A DNA stretch of 64,000 bases from Sympetrum striolatum. Lineage: Eukaryota > Arthropoda > Insecta > Odonata > Libellulidae. The stretch's first letter is position 1. Every line of letters begins with the position of its first letter. Location of the stretch: positions 98,647,657-98,711,656 of the forward strand of contig OX388343.1 of assembly GCA_947579665.1 (NCBI GenBank). Reading direction: 5' to 3'. This document shows, piece by piece, positions 45,496 through 58,934 of this stretch. The position numbers were made by a program, and so were the translations under genes. The notes beneath the pieces were generated by a model. That model searched no databases. It was not told the DNA's origin and was given only the letters and a program-made list of their open reading frames with translations.

Positions 45496-45857
45496 TTTCT
45501 GTTTGTTGTGGCACTTTTTTCATTCTCCAAGCGATTCCTTAACAGATTCCCCCAAGTTTCGATCGCAAGTTATTGAATGCTAGAACTCAGATGCTGTCTT
45601 AAAATTTTGGATGTTATATCTCCAAATCATCAACCATTGGAAGGCATTGGAAACCACTTAATTCAAAGCTACTAAATTCTACTATATCATGATATTTAAT
45701 TATTTTCATTGTCTGTTCAAAATTGATTAAATCATCATATAGAGTTTACAATATGCTGGTAATTTATATGCATGGGTTCTAATTCTTTTTGTACAGATGT
45801 GCTGGCCTTCTCTTTTCATCTCATAAGTTTTAGTCTCTAAATCTCCCAAAAATTTTA

Positions 45858-46340
45858 AGTTTAATTTCGGAAGCTTTTAGTGTATCCAAAAATAACGTTA
45901 ATACTTTTGCCGAAACCTTGTAACTTCAAGTTCAGTTCATTTATGTGAACAGAGAGATCTGTAAAAAACCTCAATTTACTGGCCCACTTATTACCATTCA
46001 TCTGAGGAAAGTTTGCTAGATCCTTTTCCTCTAGAAATAACATTATTTCTACAAAGCACTCCACAAATTGCTGAAGAACTTTTCTTCGGTTCGGCCATAT
46101 CACATTATTGAACATCAGTTTTCCATTTCAGGTTAAATCCTGTAAAAGTTCAGACTATCCTATCTTGTGAAGAAGTTGAGCACCTATTACCTATGCCTAT
46201 GCCTTGGCACACAACATCTCTTGATGGATAATGCAATGAAAAGACCTAATTGGATGTCCAATAGCTTCTATAAACAATTTCACAAATCCTGCATTTTTTT
46301 CACTATATTGGATGCCCCATCTGGAATCACTGGCACAACC
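45858..46340 (-). pseudogene. hAT-type transposase relic (GTF2IRD2/ZBED5-like)
   Basis: The minus strand reads FIEAIGHPIRSFHCIIHQEM, then LCAKA, then after stops NRRKVLQQFVECFVEIMLFL, FPQMNGNKWASKLRFFTDLS and VHINELNLKLQGFGKSINVI. The pairs HCIIHQE.LCAK and FLTD...HLN.LN..LQG are hallmarks of the hAT transposase family from which vertebrate GTF2IRD2 and ZBED5 carboxyl domains derive. There are several stops. Confidence 0.72.
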
Positions 46341-46344
46341 TTAG

Positions 46345-47729
46345 AGATATAAATGTTACAAAATGTTGTTACAACAACCTCAGATATTTTACTTCCTTAT
46401 GTGACACTGATTCTATTGATGCTGCTTATGATAAAATATATAAAAGCAGAAAATTAGGGTCAAAGAATACATTTCAATATAAGAACATAACATTTGAAAT
46501 TCATATAGAAGTTGTACAACCTTACTTTCTCTTATACTCTCCAAAAATTGCTTTGAATTTCCTATCACCAGTTTCTGTAATACTAACAGTTTATTGTTTG
46601 ATAATTAATATTATTTTCACTATAAAAATTACATCAAGTACTTCAATTATGTTAGACTAGAAAATTAATCCCCTCATGTTTTACTAGTTATGGCATCTGA
46701 GAAAAAAATTGAATTTGTGAGTGGCTTATTTACAGAACTATAGGATACCATTCAACAGTTTTGACCAATAAATATTTAAAGTAATTGTAGAACATACAAA
46801 TTTGTCCTAGAATACAGAGGAATACATATATAGGATGGTGATGGAAGAAAATTGCTGAGATACTAACTAACTAATCTCATTATAAAAAAGAAGCAAAAGA
46901 ATGACTCAAGGTATGTACTAAATGGCGTGAGAAGAGGGAGTGGAAAATGTGATGGAAATATAAATAAAAATTAAAGCAGAAATACAGTAAAGAACTGTTT
47001 TCCAGTATCCAGAGGAGTACAAGTCCAGACCTTGACAATTTTAGCATAGTATTATGTTTAATATGCCACAAGAGGAGTCTCTAGAATCTCATCCTGAAAA
47101 TTTAAGGAAGAATAAAAGTTGATCAACATTCTACAAAAATAGGAAACAGTATACTGTCACTCACTTTAGTGATCAAGCTTGGACATAGAGAGTTTAAAGA
47201 TAAGAATGCTACCACTAATCATCAATTAAAACGGTGAATAAGTGTCACCACGTATCAAAACCATCAAAAAAGGTGTTGTCGACCAAGAAAAAGACAAAAT
47301 GAGTAAGGAGAAACAATTAGCATACTACAGCTTGCACGCCTTAATTAAAGCCTCAATTAGGTATTTCCATGGTTGTATTCTATGAGAGAGTGTATTTGTA
47401 AAGTAGAAAGCGTAAGTTCAATAAAAATTAATCAAAAGCTAATGGTCTAGAACAAAAAAGAGAGGATATCATTCAAGTAAAACTATAAATGGAAGCTCTT
47501 GAGTGGAGCTAATAAATCTGCCATTTACATTGCAAGATGATGATTGAGCAATAGAGATAAAAAAAGAATTAATAAGTCAAATTATCCCAGCAAAAAGAGC
47601 ATTTCTATAGAAAAGTTACTGATAAGTGAAAATGCAAGCATGGGAATTGTGAAATGTGAAGTAAGATGTAGGTTAGATGATGAGAATAAAATTCACAGAA
47701 TCGGGCGAGATATGGTGGAAATCCATTAT
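46345..47729. other. Stretch without a recognised gene
   Basis: AT-rich. 46345-46600 may include more of the hAT relic but nothing definite is seen. Confidence 0.4.
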
Positions 47730-47971
47730 GCAAAATGAAGGAGATAATTGGTACTTTTTCCACAAAGAATTTTTTATTTGTACTACCAGTTTCAATGGAG
47801 GACTGTCATCTTCAGGTACAAGTTATACAATTCAAAATTTGAATAAGTATAAGAATATTCAAAATTTGAATTGTATAACTTGTACCTGAAGATGACGGTC
47901 CTCCGTTGAAACCGGTAGTAGAAACAAAAAAATTTTTGTGGACAAAGTACCAATTATCTCCTTCATTTTGC
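47730..47971. repeat. 242-bp near-perfect hairpin with Penelope-type 3' signature
   Basis: The arms 47730-47845 and 47856-47971 are reverse complements with about eight mismatches in 116 and no gaps; the loop is 10 bases. Within each arm CTACTACC(G/A)GTTTCAA, GGAGGAC and GTCATCTTCAGG resemble the GAAACCGGT and TTCTGAGGATG parts of Penelope-like 3' ends (compare about 26993-27022). Transcribed, it would form a long RNA hairpin. Origin as two head-to-head element ends is inference. Confidence 0.85.
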
Positions 47972-48059
47972 TAGATTATGAGAGCTATGAATGGGTAGTA
48001 ATAAGGATAGGAATCAAGCAAGATTGAAGCAATTGGCTGGGAACTGATCAGTTAGTTAG

Positions 48060-48270
48060 TTTGACCCTTTATTAGCAAGGCTAGGCCCAGGTGGGCCACC
48101 TAACCTCGTATGTCATTAGAATATGTACCGATATAAATTAAATTAAAACAAAAAGACAGAGTAGAGTGTGGGAAAAAAATCTTTGCGACTGAAGGTTGAC
48201 AAAGAAAAAAAACACGTTGCAGGGAAACACCCACAGAGAAGGGGGGTGAAAAAAACCACAAAAACAAATT
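48060..48270 (+). repeat. Dispersed repeat, copy B
   Basis: Diverged counterpart of 28170-28365; see that entry. It includes GGGAAAAAAATC, CGACTGAAGGTTGA and GGGGGGTGAAAAAAACC in the same order and spacing. Confidence 0.5.
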
Positions 48271-48839
48271 AAAAAATAACAATTTAGTATTGACAATTAT
48301 AAAATTACATAAATCAATAAATTTACAGAAAAATAAAAATATTATTAATTACAAAAAAATGTAACATTTACTAAACCTAAGTGGGTAAGATAATTGAGAA
48401 ATAAAAATCACAGATATAATGATATATTCTACTACTTAATGCTCATAAAAAAATAAATAAATAAAGGTCAGTCAGTTGCATGCGTTGAGTGCTTGGTGTT
48501 GATGAGATGCATATTTTTCAAATTTATCCCAGCAGAAAGAGGGTGAGATGAGTGAGGGCCAGTGAGGAGATCTCTAACAGATCAGATAGTCAACCCATGC
48601 ATATGTTAATATTATAGATAATATTCTTATGGCTAAACTCAAACTGGCAATTACAAATGCCAGAGGAAAATGTGTCAATAATGGCACCCTCTTTTTTTAC
48701 TTAATGGTACTTTATTTTAGAAAAATTCTACATTTTTGACATTCATTAACAACTATAACAAGTTTACTACTTGATAGGAAGTAAAATGGAGATTGATATT
48801 ATGTTTTAGGTAGGAAGTTGTTGAGGTTTTTGGTACAAA

Positions 48840-49100
48840 GGTACCTTTGTACTAAAAACCTTTATAATATCGCAGTGTGTGAGGGGATGCTCATTCTGAT
48901 GAAATAATGCTCTCACTGCCTTGCTGTAGTATGTTTTCAGAGGCCGCATAAAATTCTTATCTAGGGGATGCAATTTGTGGGTGGAATGAGGGGGAAATGA
49001 GATACATGGTTCTATTTGGCCAAGTCAGTCACATCCAGGTTTCGAACGTGCCTAAATTGACCATCTAAGATGAGTAGAACAGACCAGAGAAAAGATGGTG
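48840..49100 (-). pseudogene. Jerky/Tigger-type transposase fragment, minus strand
   Basis: The minus strand reads VLLILDGQFRHVRNLDVTDL, then a TAG, then after a frameshift PHSTHKLHPLDKNFMRPLKT and YYSKAVRALFHQNEHPLTHC. This is the (L)L.LDGH.SH ... PPHSTH.LQPLD..FM.PLK.YY signature of pogo-clade DDE transposases. Catalytic Asp of LDG is present; at least one stop and one shift break the frame. More of the domain may extend to about 49540 but I could not place it. It is a different copy and a more jerky-like sequence than that at 33 kb. Confidence 0.78.
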
Positions 49101-52100
49101 CAATTATATGCCCCTCCTTTAAATGGGAGCCCATATTAACACTAATTCCACCTAAGCAATATGGCCATTATCAAATGTAATCTCAAGGCGTACGTGACTT
49201 AAGGCATGATTCAAAAAGAAGCTTAGGGTCTCTGCTTTCCTGATATCATTGTGAAATTATATTAAACTAACCATAAGGACATGAAAAGGAAACGGTTTCA
49301 CAAGCCTGTCAAAAGTTTGAAGACCAGAACAAGCACTAATTCATACAATAACTGAGTCTGCATCCATGCTACTTGAAAAAAGGTTCTAACTGCTCACAGC
49401 TATCTTATTTCAACAAGTAGCTCATTTTAGAGTCCTAACCACGAGTCTGCAGGACCTCCTATATACCTTTTGGGAGGGGTGCAGATATTTACATCAGTGC
49501 CCGATATGAAACCTTTTCCTCTGCCAATTTTCTACAAAAGGAAAAAAAAATCGAAGTAAACGTTTATTTCTTATTTTTCATGAAAATGAATAATTATTTA
49601 GTTTATGAGTACTATTTTATTATGAAAAGACTTGATCGGATTTCCTTGCTTCGAATGATTGTTTAGACTACATTAGATGGTAAATAGCAGCTAATTTTTG
49701 CTATCAGCCGTTTATTTATTTATATTTATTTATTAACAAACATCAGCATACAGCACGAAGCCTTACTGCTGATGTATAACAATAATAATATAAAGTATAT
49801 AAAATAAAGGACAAAATAACAATAAAGTCGTGAAAAATCAACAAATTAAACATATAATAAAATAACAAATGAATATGGGCAAACAAACAAACAAAATCAT
49901 AGAAAATTGTATTTTTCCACGTCAAACTCGCGGAATCATATTCTGGATAGATCTCGGAGATAAGAAGAAAGGATCAAAATGAGTATTGGAGGAAAGGGAG
50001 TTGAAAATTGAAGGAATGCAAAAGAAGAGTGATCGTTTTACTATTGATAGACGAGGAGTAATCAAAGAGAAAGTATTGGTTAGGCGTGTTGTTCTTGAGG
50101 GAACTCGGAAATAGAAAAGAGAGAGTAAGAATGGGGAATCAACTTTTATATTTATTATATTATATAAGAGAAAAATGGGGCGAAATTATTTCTTTTCAAG
50201 AGGCAAATCGATAGATATGGTCTCAAATGAAGAAGAGAAGTTCTTGGCTTCACGAAAAGAGAGCGGTAGTGCCTATGATCACAGCGCTCGATTTAAGAAA
50301 AGCGTCTCTGCAGTAAGTTCGAAGTAAACGGTAAAATGACAAAGAAGGGTTTTTTCAGTATCGCACGTAGAGAGTCAGTCTAGTCAAGGCATTGACCAAT
50401 GCAAGAACTTTGATAACTCATCTTCGCTTTATAGCAGAAAATATTGTGTAGAACCAGTTCAATGTACTATTAACGTATTCTGTGACGATCGATATTGAGT
50501 CCTCACGTTGTTTTGATCTGCTTTTGCTCTGATTTTGGGAGGGGGGAAAATTTACCAATAACAAGCTTAAAATCGGATACAGCTAATTATACATATATTG
50601 TGAGACTTCACCCTTCGATTTATGTTAACATTAGCCCTTTAATAAATTTCGAGAAAAATGAAGATACGTGGAAAACTTACATAGGCCAGGTATAGGAATA
50701 AAAGACACTTCGAAACCTAGGTTGCTGAATAAATTATTCCTGTGGTACGGGTGAAAGTCTCATCTTTTCATTTCTTTACTTTATGGACTCCTACCACGAA
50801 GTTATGCCTGAGCTATTGATAGTAAAAGTTTTTGTTTAGGATTAAAAGATTTTCTAGATTTTATAATAATTTGCTATTGTCCCGTATAAAGAAATTTATT
50901 GTAAGAAATCACAGCTTATAACCACTTTCGAGGAATACTACGCATTCATTACAGCATGGTTCCTTAATTCACAACCATTACTTGTTTGTTTTGTTCGTTA
51001 AAGACGATTTTCGGGTTGAGCCATATTTTCTTCGGCTTTTTCCAATTACAAAATAGAGAGAAATATCCTTGAAAATCCTTGAATCGCAGTAAATAATAAA
51101 ATTTTCTCCATAGTTATGAATACGTTCTGTGGACGTTTTAGTGTGTGCAATCGACGACCTGAGTATATCTTTAGTATTAAAAACCTGATAAATAACTTTT
51201 CCATATGATTTGAAAACAAAAGAGATTAAAATTTTCTATTTGTTGGAGGGAGGATAGGACTGAAACACACTTAATTGAATTTTCTATGCTCCTAAGAGAG
51301 TTTTGAAGAAAAATCTCCCGAATTTCAAAATGATAGCACTGGCCATATCAGAAATGATCTTGTGCAGTATTATTACAAAATGTATGTCCTTGTATGTATA
51401 GTTGTTTATTTTAATGACAAACCAGAGGAGAAGGGTCTAGTGACTAAAATTAAATATATCACTTCTTCTTTTGGAACGGTTAAATTAATTTTCGAGATGA
51501 GGGTTTGGGAAAATGAAGGATTCCATCCGATTTGTTTAGCGTAAACGGAATAGAAAGATGAAAAGCGAGATGTCGGTGGGAGACGGGTCGAAGCAGAACA
51601 ATAACTTTTGGGGTTAAATATGAAACCAATTCCAAGGTCAGCGAAGACGAAATTAGCTTTTGAAAGAGGAGTACACACCTGAATGTTCCTCTTTCAAAAT
51701 CAATAAATTCTATTTTTCAATTTTATTGATTATGCTTTTCTCAAACCAAATTTCTTTCGAATGAACGAATGCACAGTTTATAATTACCTGGCTTTTATAT
51801 ACTTATTTAAGTTTAAATTCATTAGAATTCAACTCTATACCAATATGGAGCTTATTTTTCGGTAGATGTTTTTCAATCGTGAAGGCGCTTTTTAGTTGAG
51901 TACACCCATGCACCGCACGATATAATCTATTTTTGATTTATTCCTTCACATTTAGATGAACTTCCATTAAGTTTGATAAATTTGGCATGGGCTTTTTTCA
52001 AAACAAATGGAAAGGTTCCCAGATTAATTCTGCTTCTACTATTTTGCAGATTCCCTTGAAATGTCTCAAATTTCATAATGTTTGGTAGACTCAAATAATC

Positions 52101-55100
52101 AGCTACGAGAGTCAAACGATATTTATAAGTTATGAGTCTGGGTTAAATTCGGCAAACTAAATTTGACGCCATCATTGTGGAACTTTAAAGTTAAAACTCG
52201 TATTTTCAATGAAAACAGACATGTTTCTCAGACCAACTTAAATTTCACGTTTAGGAAACTCTTTTACGGTCACTAATTTTGTTTTTGTTTGTTTGCTGTT
52301 GATTTTTTCACACATTAGAACTTGAATTCCAGATAGGTATAGTATTCAAAGTAGTTTCGGCCTCGGTTCCATATCTATCATCTTATTGGTCTTCTTTGTT
52401 ATAAATTTTACTTAGGAAATTTATGCACAGAATAAACGTGTTTTTTAGTTCATCGAGGGAAGGATTGATACAGTTCATCGGGAGGTTTGAATTGTTTTGG
52501 CAATATTGGTCATTATGATAGCTTTCTCAAGTATTCTATTAAATTTTTTAAGGTGATCACGACGTTAGACGATTTTTGTGACGACGTTTTCTCGAAATAT
52601 TCAGGCTTAATTGTCTAGCAAAATGGAAAATAGCATCTAGGTGGATATATACACTCTGGCCAGAAAAGTTAAAACTTTAACATAAGAGTGACGTCGACGG
52701 ACGAGAGATTTCTCGCAAGGGATAAGCGTCCTATCGTTGGCTGCACCTCTGTTGACAAGCTATCTCAGACAAGCACTCACAGCTCCCTCCTCTCCTACCC
52801 TCGATCCCGCTTCCTGCTGGAGATTGAAGGGGAATTCCATTACAGGGAAAGCGGATGGGCATGCATTTGTTTTAACGGGAGAAGAGGATAGAGAAATACT
52901 GAGAGAGACATAGTGAAAAAACCCTAAGATTTCGACAAATTGGAGGATAAGAGAGGCAGACAAAACAGGCTCCGAACGGAAGAAAAGAGCTTCCTTAAAG
53001 TTGGAAATATAAAAGGAAGGCGAAAAGTATGTCTCTTATCTTTAGATACACTTATGCAAAATCTGCGAAAAAGAAGAAAAGTGAAAATATAAAATAACAT
53101 TCATGGGAGATTTATTAATAAGAACAAGGTTCCACATGAGTACTCTGTTATGATGACAAAATCCATCAGAATGATTCAATGTTTGTATGCTTTTTATTTT
53201 TTTCTTTCAATAGATGCGATGATTGTGAGATCATTACTCAGAATGGTGTAACGCAAGATTGACCAGAGAGATACAATGTGCGTCGTACATACAAGTGACG
53301 ATTGGCAAGAACGTTCATATAAAAATGGAGGATAAGGTCTACGAAAAATAAGAAGAAATGTCATGATTGATGTAGTATTGATTCTATTTTAAAGATATTA
53401 GGTAATTCCATGAAACCATTGAACAAAATAATTCTGTAAAGTATTCAGTAATCAATAACCTTAAACGAGGGAATGATTGAAAATATCTCAGCACGGCTGG
53501 AAACCCGAGGAGAAACAAAAGCGAAAATATTTGTCATGGCTGGGACTCGTTGTGGGAGTCTTGGGTTCGAGTACCAGTAATCTTCCTTCCCTGCGTGAGG
53601 ATTTCCACTATCATCGCTTTGTAATTGGCTGTCATTGTGAGGCTGTGGAATGGCCATGCTCACAATGCATTCCGTTATCAGAGTGGACTTAGCATGGTAG
53701 TTTACCGGTAAAAATACATGTCCGGAAATTTGGCGACGTATCATGTCGAACTTTTCCACTCATGTTTCGTATAGAGTAAACCAATTACATTTAAAATATG
53801 ATTAAATAACATATTTAAGATAATTATAATACATTTTTCAGCCAAAGGATAAACGGAATTGCAAAAAGCCTTGAATAGGAAATGAACTCTTCCACTCACC
53901 GGGAGGATACTCTGGAAGATCTCTTTGGTTAGGTTCTCATTCACGTATCACGGTTCGTATTCTCCGTTCATTGCCGAGAATCCTTTAGAACGCCTCAACG
54001 TGCTAAACTTAAAATCCTATCCCTTAGCATTTTGTTGCGTGAAACGTGTTACTAAAAGAACAAATATTTATTGAATAAGATATTCGCAATGTATAAGCTT
54101 TGGCGAATTTTATGACGTCAAGGGACTTATTTATATAAACTAATAAATAATGAAAGCTCCAATCATTAAAATTCATAAACTCTTGTAACAAAGCCATGGC
54201 ATTATAATGTATCTATACCTTTCTTAGGGTTGTTTTTGCAATTTGATAATTACTATAATTGTTGACAGAAAATATTACAATAAGAAACTATGTCGACTGA
54301 GAATTTCGACGAATCAACGAGGATTGACGAATTTTGAGATTTTGACTACGTAAAACAGGCTATGCATTTATGATAAATAGCGAATAACGTGGAATCTAAA
54401 GAAAACGAATGTTAGAGAAGACTCATAGCAATCTAATTCGCAAAAAACATTCGGGCTTATTTTCGGCCGATTAGAGTTTTCACCAAGTCGAAAGGGTAAG
54501 AATGGATGAGACGTGAGGGAGACGGATGTCCAGACTAATAATTAGTGCAGCAATTGCGGTTTGGAGAGGAATGTGGGTGAATGGAGTCGGCCACTGTTTC
54601 GAGCCGCTGGAGAGGATTTAGGTGGACTCAGGCAGTTAGTTACTTTGGTGGGCCGAGTACGCCACAGAATGACCGATAACTGTTCCGCAAAAGTCTCGCA
54701 AAACAACCACAGATGCATCTGACTACTTGGTCATTCTATTGCTGATAATTGTTAGAATCTTTCTGATCCCACGCAACAGCAAATGGATAAGTGGTTACTT
54801 TTATCGGCGAGCAAGCTCCTCTCAACATACCCACCGGATTCACACCGGAGTGCTCGACGATCGGATTAACCGATGCCTCAGGTTAACCGACACTTGTGAT
54901 CCACCAGCTTTGCTAACTCAGCCGAGTAATCTGCCCTTTCAACGAATCTGTTCTAAACAGTCGTGCAGTTCCGCAAAAGTGTTAAAGGAAGGGTAATATC
55001 ATTGTTAAGAATATGATCGACAATTACCAGCGATAAAATAGGGATTAATTAGCGAAAATAGTCTAGTAGAAAATAGCTATAATAAACTCTCAAAAGTGTA

Positions 55101-55369
55101 AATAAAATTTAGAAAAGAAATCCATCGAACAAATGGCTCTTAATTGCACTTCCAAGGTTTTATTTTAGAATTACCTTCCCCGTTGAGCTATGGAGAAAAC
55201 ATGGATTATGAAGTCGCTCTAAGGATGAATAATTTTTCCCCAACAAAGATTTTTAAAGCGAAAATGTAACAATATGGTAAATATTCTGGAAGAGAATAGT
55301 AAGAATGCAAAATATTACCCAGGAAAAAACGCGGTTTACATTGGCGTGCTTAAATATTCAGTTATATAA
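49101..55369. other. Long gene-poor stretch
   Basis: No recognised gene or RNA. A GC-richer patch lies at about 52690-52900, and a B-box-like GGGTTCGAGTACC is at about 53565. An open run at 54727-54996 (89 codons, hydrophobic start MVILLLIIVRIFLIP, then Ser/Thr/Cys-rich) has higher GC than its surroundings but no homolog I know and no splice or regulatory support. Confidence 0.45.
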
Positions 55370-55535
55370 GTTTCAGTATGTTATTTCTCTATACATAACC
55401 GATTCATCCACAAATATCCTCACATTGCTATCCATCTCGTCACTTAAGTCTTTGATATAATTCAAGAAAATAATAGGTCCCATTACACTTCCCTGGGGTA
55501 CGCCAGAGGAAAATTTTAACTCTATTATTTCGAGC
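55370..55535 (-). pseudogene. Jockey/CR1-type reverse transcriptase fragment
   Basis: The minus strand reads KFSSGVPQG, then after a one-base shift GSVMGPIIFLNYIKDLSDEM and DSNVRIFVDESVMYREI. In relatives this is SGVPQGSVLGPLLF..YINDL followed by the catalytic FADD. Here the box is FVDE, so the second Asp is lost. Only about 50 codons remain. Confidence 0.8.
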
Positions 55536-58500
55536 TGAAATTTAAAGAACTATTGAGAAAATGGGAAAATGAACAAGCACAGACTAGCTATGGATATTAT
55601 CTTTGTATAGATACTTATCTAAATATGATTTTCACAGTTCAAAAACAATTTGGATACGCTCGAAGTCATTTGAAGGAAAAAAATGCTTTTTTTCATATTT
55701 TCAACTGAGATTATGATATATCAAGCTCACGATGCTCAGGAATTAAATGACTGCGTCGTATTCTGAAGACAAATCATTCATCGATGATCATAGAATGAGA
55801 AAAATGTGCGCTTGTTTGAGAAACATTTTCAAGCAATAAATAAAGTATTTGAGTCATTCTATCCTATATTTATCTAAAGCAAAACATTTGAACGTTGTGT
55901 GATTCGCAAATTCAACTCCGCCCTCCGAAAGTTTGGTCACGGGTTACAAACCGCGAATAAAAAGGTTTACTTAGGAAGATGTTGTTAGACCTCTCGGGAA
56001 AACAAATCCTCATCCGCGAGTTCGCAAATGTTTTTTCTTTTCCGCGTCCTCGACTGTTTACAATTCCCGCCATATATTAGCCGCCATGTGGCGTGGTAAA
56101 TTTACGCATGGGATATGGCTTGATGGTACTCCTCCTTTATCGCGGAATGCGACCCACATTCCTCGTGAGTACTTTAATTTCATCGCATTATAAAAGCTCT
56201 TCCATGAACCGCAGGAAATAGTTCCTCTTTTGTAACGAATAGTATATAAAAATATTCAGATAACGGGTCAGTTGCAATTGCACAAAAAGTTTCCTTTTTA
56301 TTCTTCATTGATGGGGAAAATGTGTTTCGCGATATATTTTTGAAACACAATTTTATAGATTGCTTTGATTCTCATCAAATGCAAGAGTAATAATTGTCTG
56401 GTAAATCGGCCGTGTTAATATCTCTGTTGAGTTAATAATAGCTCTGGAAGTAATTTTAGCGGTAATGATTCGAAGTTCCGGTACTGCGTCGCGTAATATA
56501 ATATGGGGTCCACACTGATTTGAATTATATCAGCTAATTCAATATTTGAAAGACAGAACACCATTGTTAATAAGTAATACATCTCGAAGAGAATAGAAAA
56601 TATCGATCGGCTATTCGAGTGAGATGTATGCCATTTGAATCACTTTTGGCAATGTTTCTATGGTTTTTAGTCCTTTATCTTTATTTTTATTTAATTTGTT
56701 TGATTTGGTCTCCGATTAAAATGAAGATTTTATCGGTAAAATCCTTTAAACCAATTTTCCAGTAGGTTAGCTGCATTTCAATTTGATTGAGAATTTTGGC
56801 TGATTGCAGGTTGAACCGATTAAGTTTCATCTATCAACATGAAAGACAGACCAAAAGTATTACAAAAATAAACTTCTCACTTTAAGAATTAAACTATAAA
56901 AGTAAAATTTAAACCTGAAGGGAGGACGGATTAAAATTCAATCATCTATCTTAATGATCAATATCTGCACATGATAAATATTAAAATCTGCGAAAGATAC
57001 GAATTACTGGCTTTGAGTTTTTACAGATAGTGCTTGACTATGTTAGGCCAAAATACTTCGTGTTCATATATAAAACATTTTGGATTACAGGTCATTCAAA
57101 AAATCTTTCACTAACTCATGTAAGGAGAATTCTTCAGCAACAACATACCTTTTGCACATGTACGTTCTAAAAAAGGAAAAAAAAGGAACGCTGACATTTC
57201 AGCGATCTTTTAGATACCCTTATTTTGATTATTTTAGCAAATGTCATCCACATCCTTGGACCGTTCTGCCCTTTCGTCTTATGCTCCACGGGCGGCACTT
57301 TTTCTTCCCAAATCCGTTCTTCCCCGAGTACCGTCGGCATAATTTCACGCACGAAACGACTGCAAGGGACATATTTATAACCTCTGCCAAAAAAATAACA
57401 TCTTTTTTTCGTATCTCCTTTTTGCAGCCTTCCTATTCTCGTCGTTGAAGGCAAACCGGGACCGAGACATCTTCACTCCGAAGAGATAACGGCGTCGACC
57501 AAACCACGAAAAAAACAATCGATGCGAGGCTCGGAGACTTTCTTTTGTTTAAAACACTACTTCTTTTTTTTACAAAAGTAATCATCTGCCTTTCTTTCCA
57601 TTCAGGGAACGAATGAAAAAGCCATTTATTTAGCTCGGAATAAAAACGAAACCGATCTTACTTTTCTTCTCCATTCTTCCCATTAAGTCCTCTTTTTCTA
57701 AAAATTTTAAATCCATTTCCTCCCCTCTCCATTATACGTTTTCTGCCCACAAAAGCTCCGCGCTCACCCCTTTGCAGACGTGGGGTGCGTGGCGATTGTT
57801 TGGGAAAGTCGTGGCGAGGACAAAAGGCTTTCGAGTAGACTGGGATTGCGCGTGGCATGGGATAGAGGCGTTTAGCGGCGAGTGTTTAACTTCGCGGGGT
57901 TGGGTCAGGTAAGCTTATCTCTCGCCCGCATTTTATACGAAGAACGGAGCTCGTAGATGTATTAAGCGACTCGTGAGCGCGATTTTTTCTCCATTTGCAG
58001 CTGAGAGAGATATCGTTTATTTTTTGTCGAAGGAGGAAGATTTATCGCGAGTGGAGGATAAATTAGAGTTTTGAGCCAAAGGAACCCGCGTAGAGAGTGG
58101 CTCATTGGAAGACAATTCCATTAAGCGTGAGGGTTTTTGTAAGCACATTCGCTAGCACAATAACCCATCGGTGAATGAGAATGTTGAGAGCATTCCGATT
58201 CAATTGTCTACGGCGAGGAAATAATTATTTGGGTAATGGATAGATTTACAACTTCGGACGTGGATAAAACTCCGAGTGGTCGGATCGTTGCGAAATGGAA
58301 TATCTTCCCAAAACAAGCAGTGCTTCGTGTTTGATTAACACGGGAAGTGATGTCTGTGGGTAAACAAGGCAAGGTTGCGTGGTCCCGATCTTGCGAGCCC
58401 AATATAAATGTTTTATTAGTTCATTAACGAATGTTTATTCTGCAAATGACGTGTAGAAAAAACCAACAACTCAGTAGGGGCTTATGAAACTTTACTTTTT

Positions 58501-58934
58501 CCGACACAAGTGGTCGGGAAGAATGCACGTAGGAAGATTTAAAAAACGGAATGAATATGGCTGAACTTTGGTGAATTAGCATTAAAAGAATCTCTCGCAT
58601 CGCCTCACAGTTGGTATCAAATATGGTTGGCTGCACTTATTTGACTATACGCATTGAAATCAATGCAGTCAATGATGATTCCGAGTTCCAAAAAGTGAAA
58701 ATTGACGTTGCGACTAATAAATCGTAATAAAGTGCGGGTAACGGAGCAATCTCACGCGAATTGAAAGGAGCGAAATCACGCGAAGGAAATTCAAGCTCTA
58801 GGAAATTCAATAGGCCATTAAATAAGTTTTTCTTCCGGCGTTCTTTATTCGTCCCACAAATCGCGATCATGCAACGAAGATGGAAGAATTTTCACCGAAT
58901 TCCCGCATCGAGTCCAGTCTAGTTTTTTCATATT
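55536..58934. other. Gene-poor stretch with a GC-rich patch
   Basis: No gene recognised. About 57740-58110 is richer in G+C and CpG than its surroundings and contains a good splice donor (GGTCAG then GTAAGC at about 57909) and a pyrimidine-rich acceptor (TCTCCATTTGCAG at about 58000). A promoter or noncoding first exon is possible; no open frame supports it. Confidence 0.35.

Noticed and set aside
53540..53590. tRNA gene suggested by GGGTTCGAGTACC
   Set aside because: No cloverleaf could be made around it; at best a SINE-like B box.
57080..57448. 122-codon open frame on the + strand
   Set aside because: Composition is Phe/Ser/His-rich with no domain, splice signals or homolog I know; an overlapping minus-strand frame is equally open.
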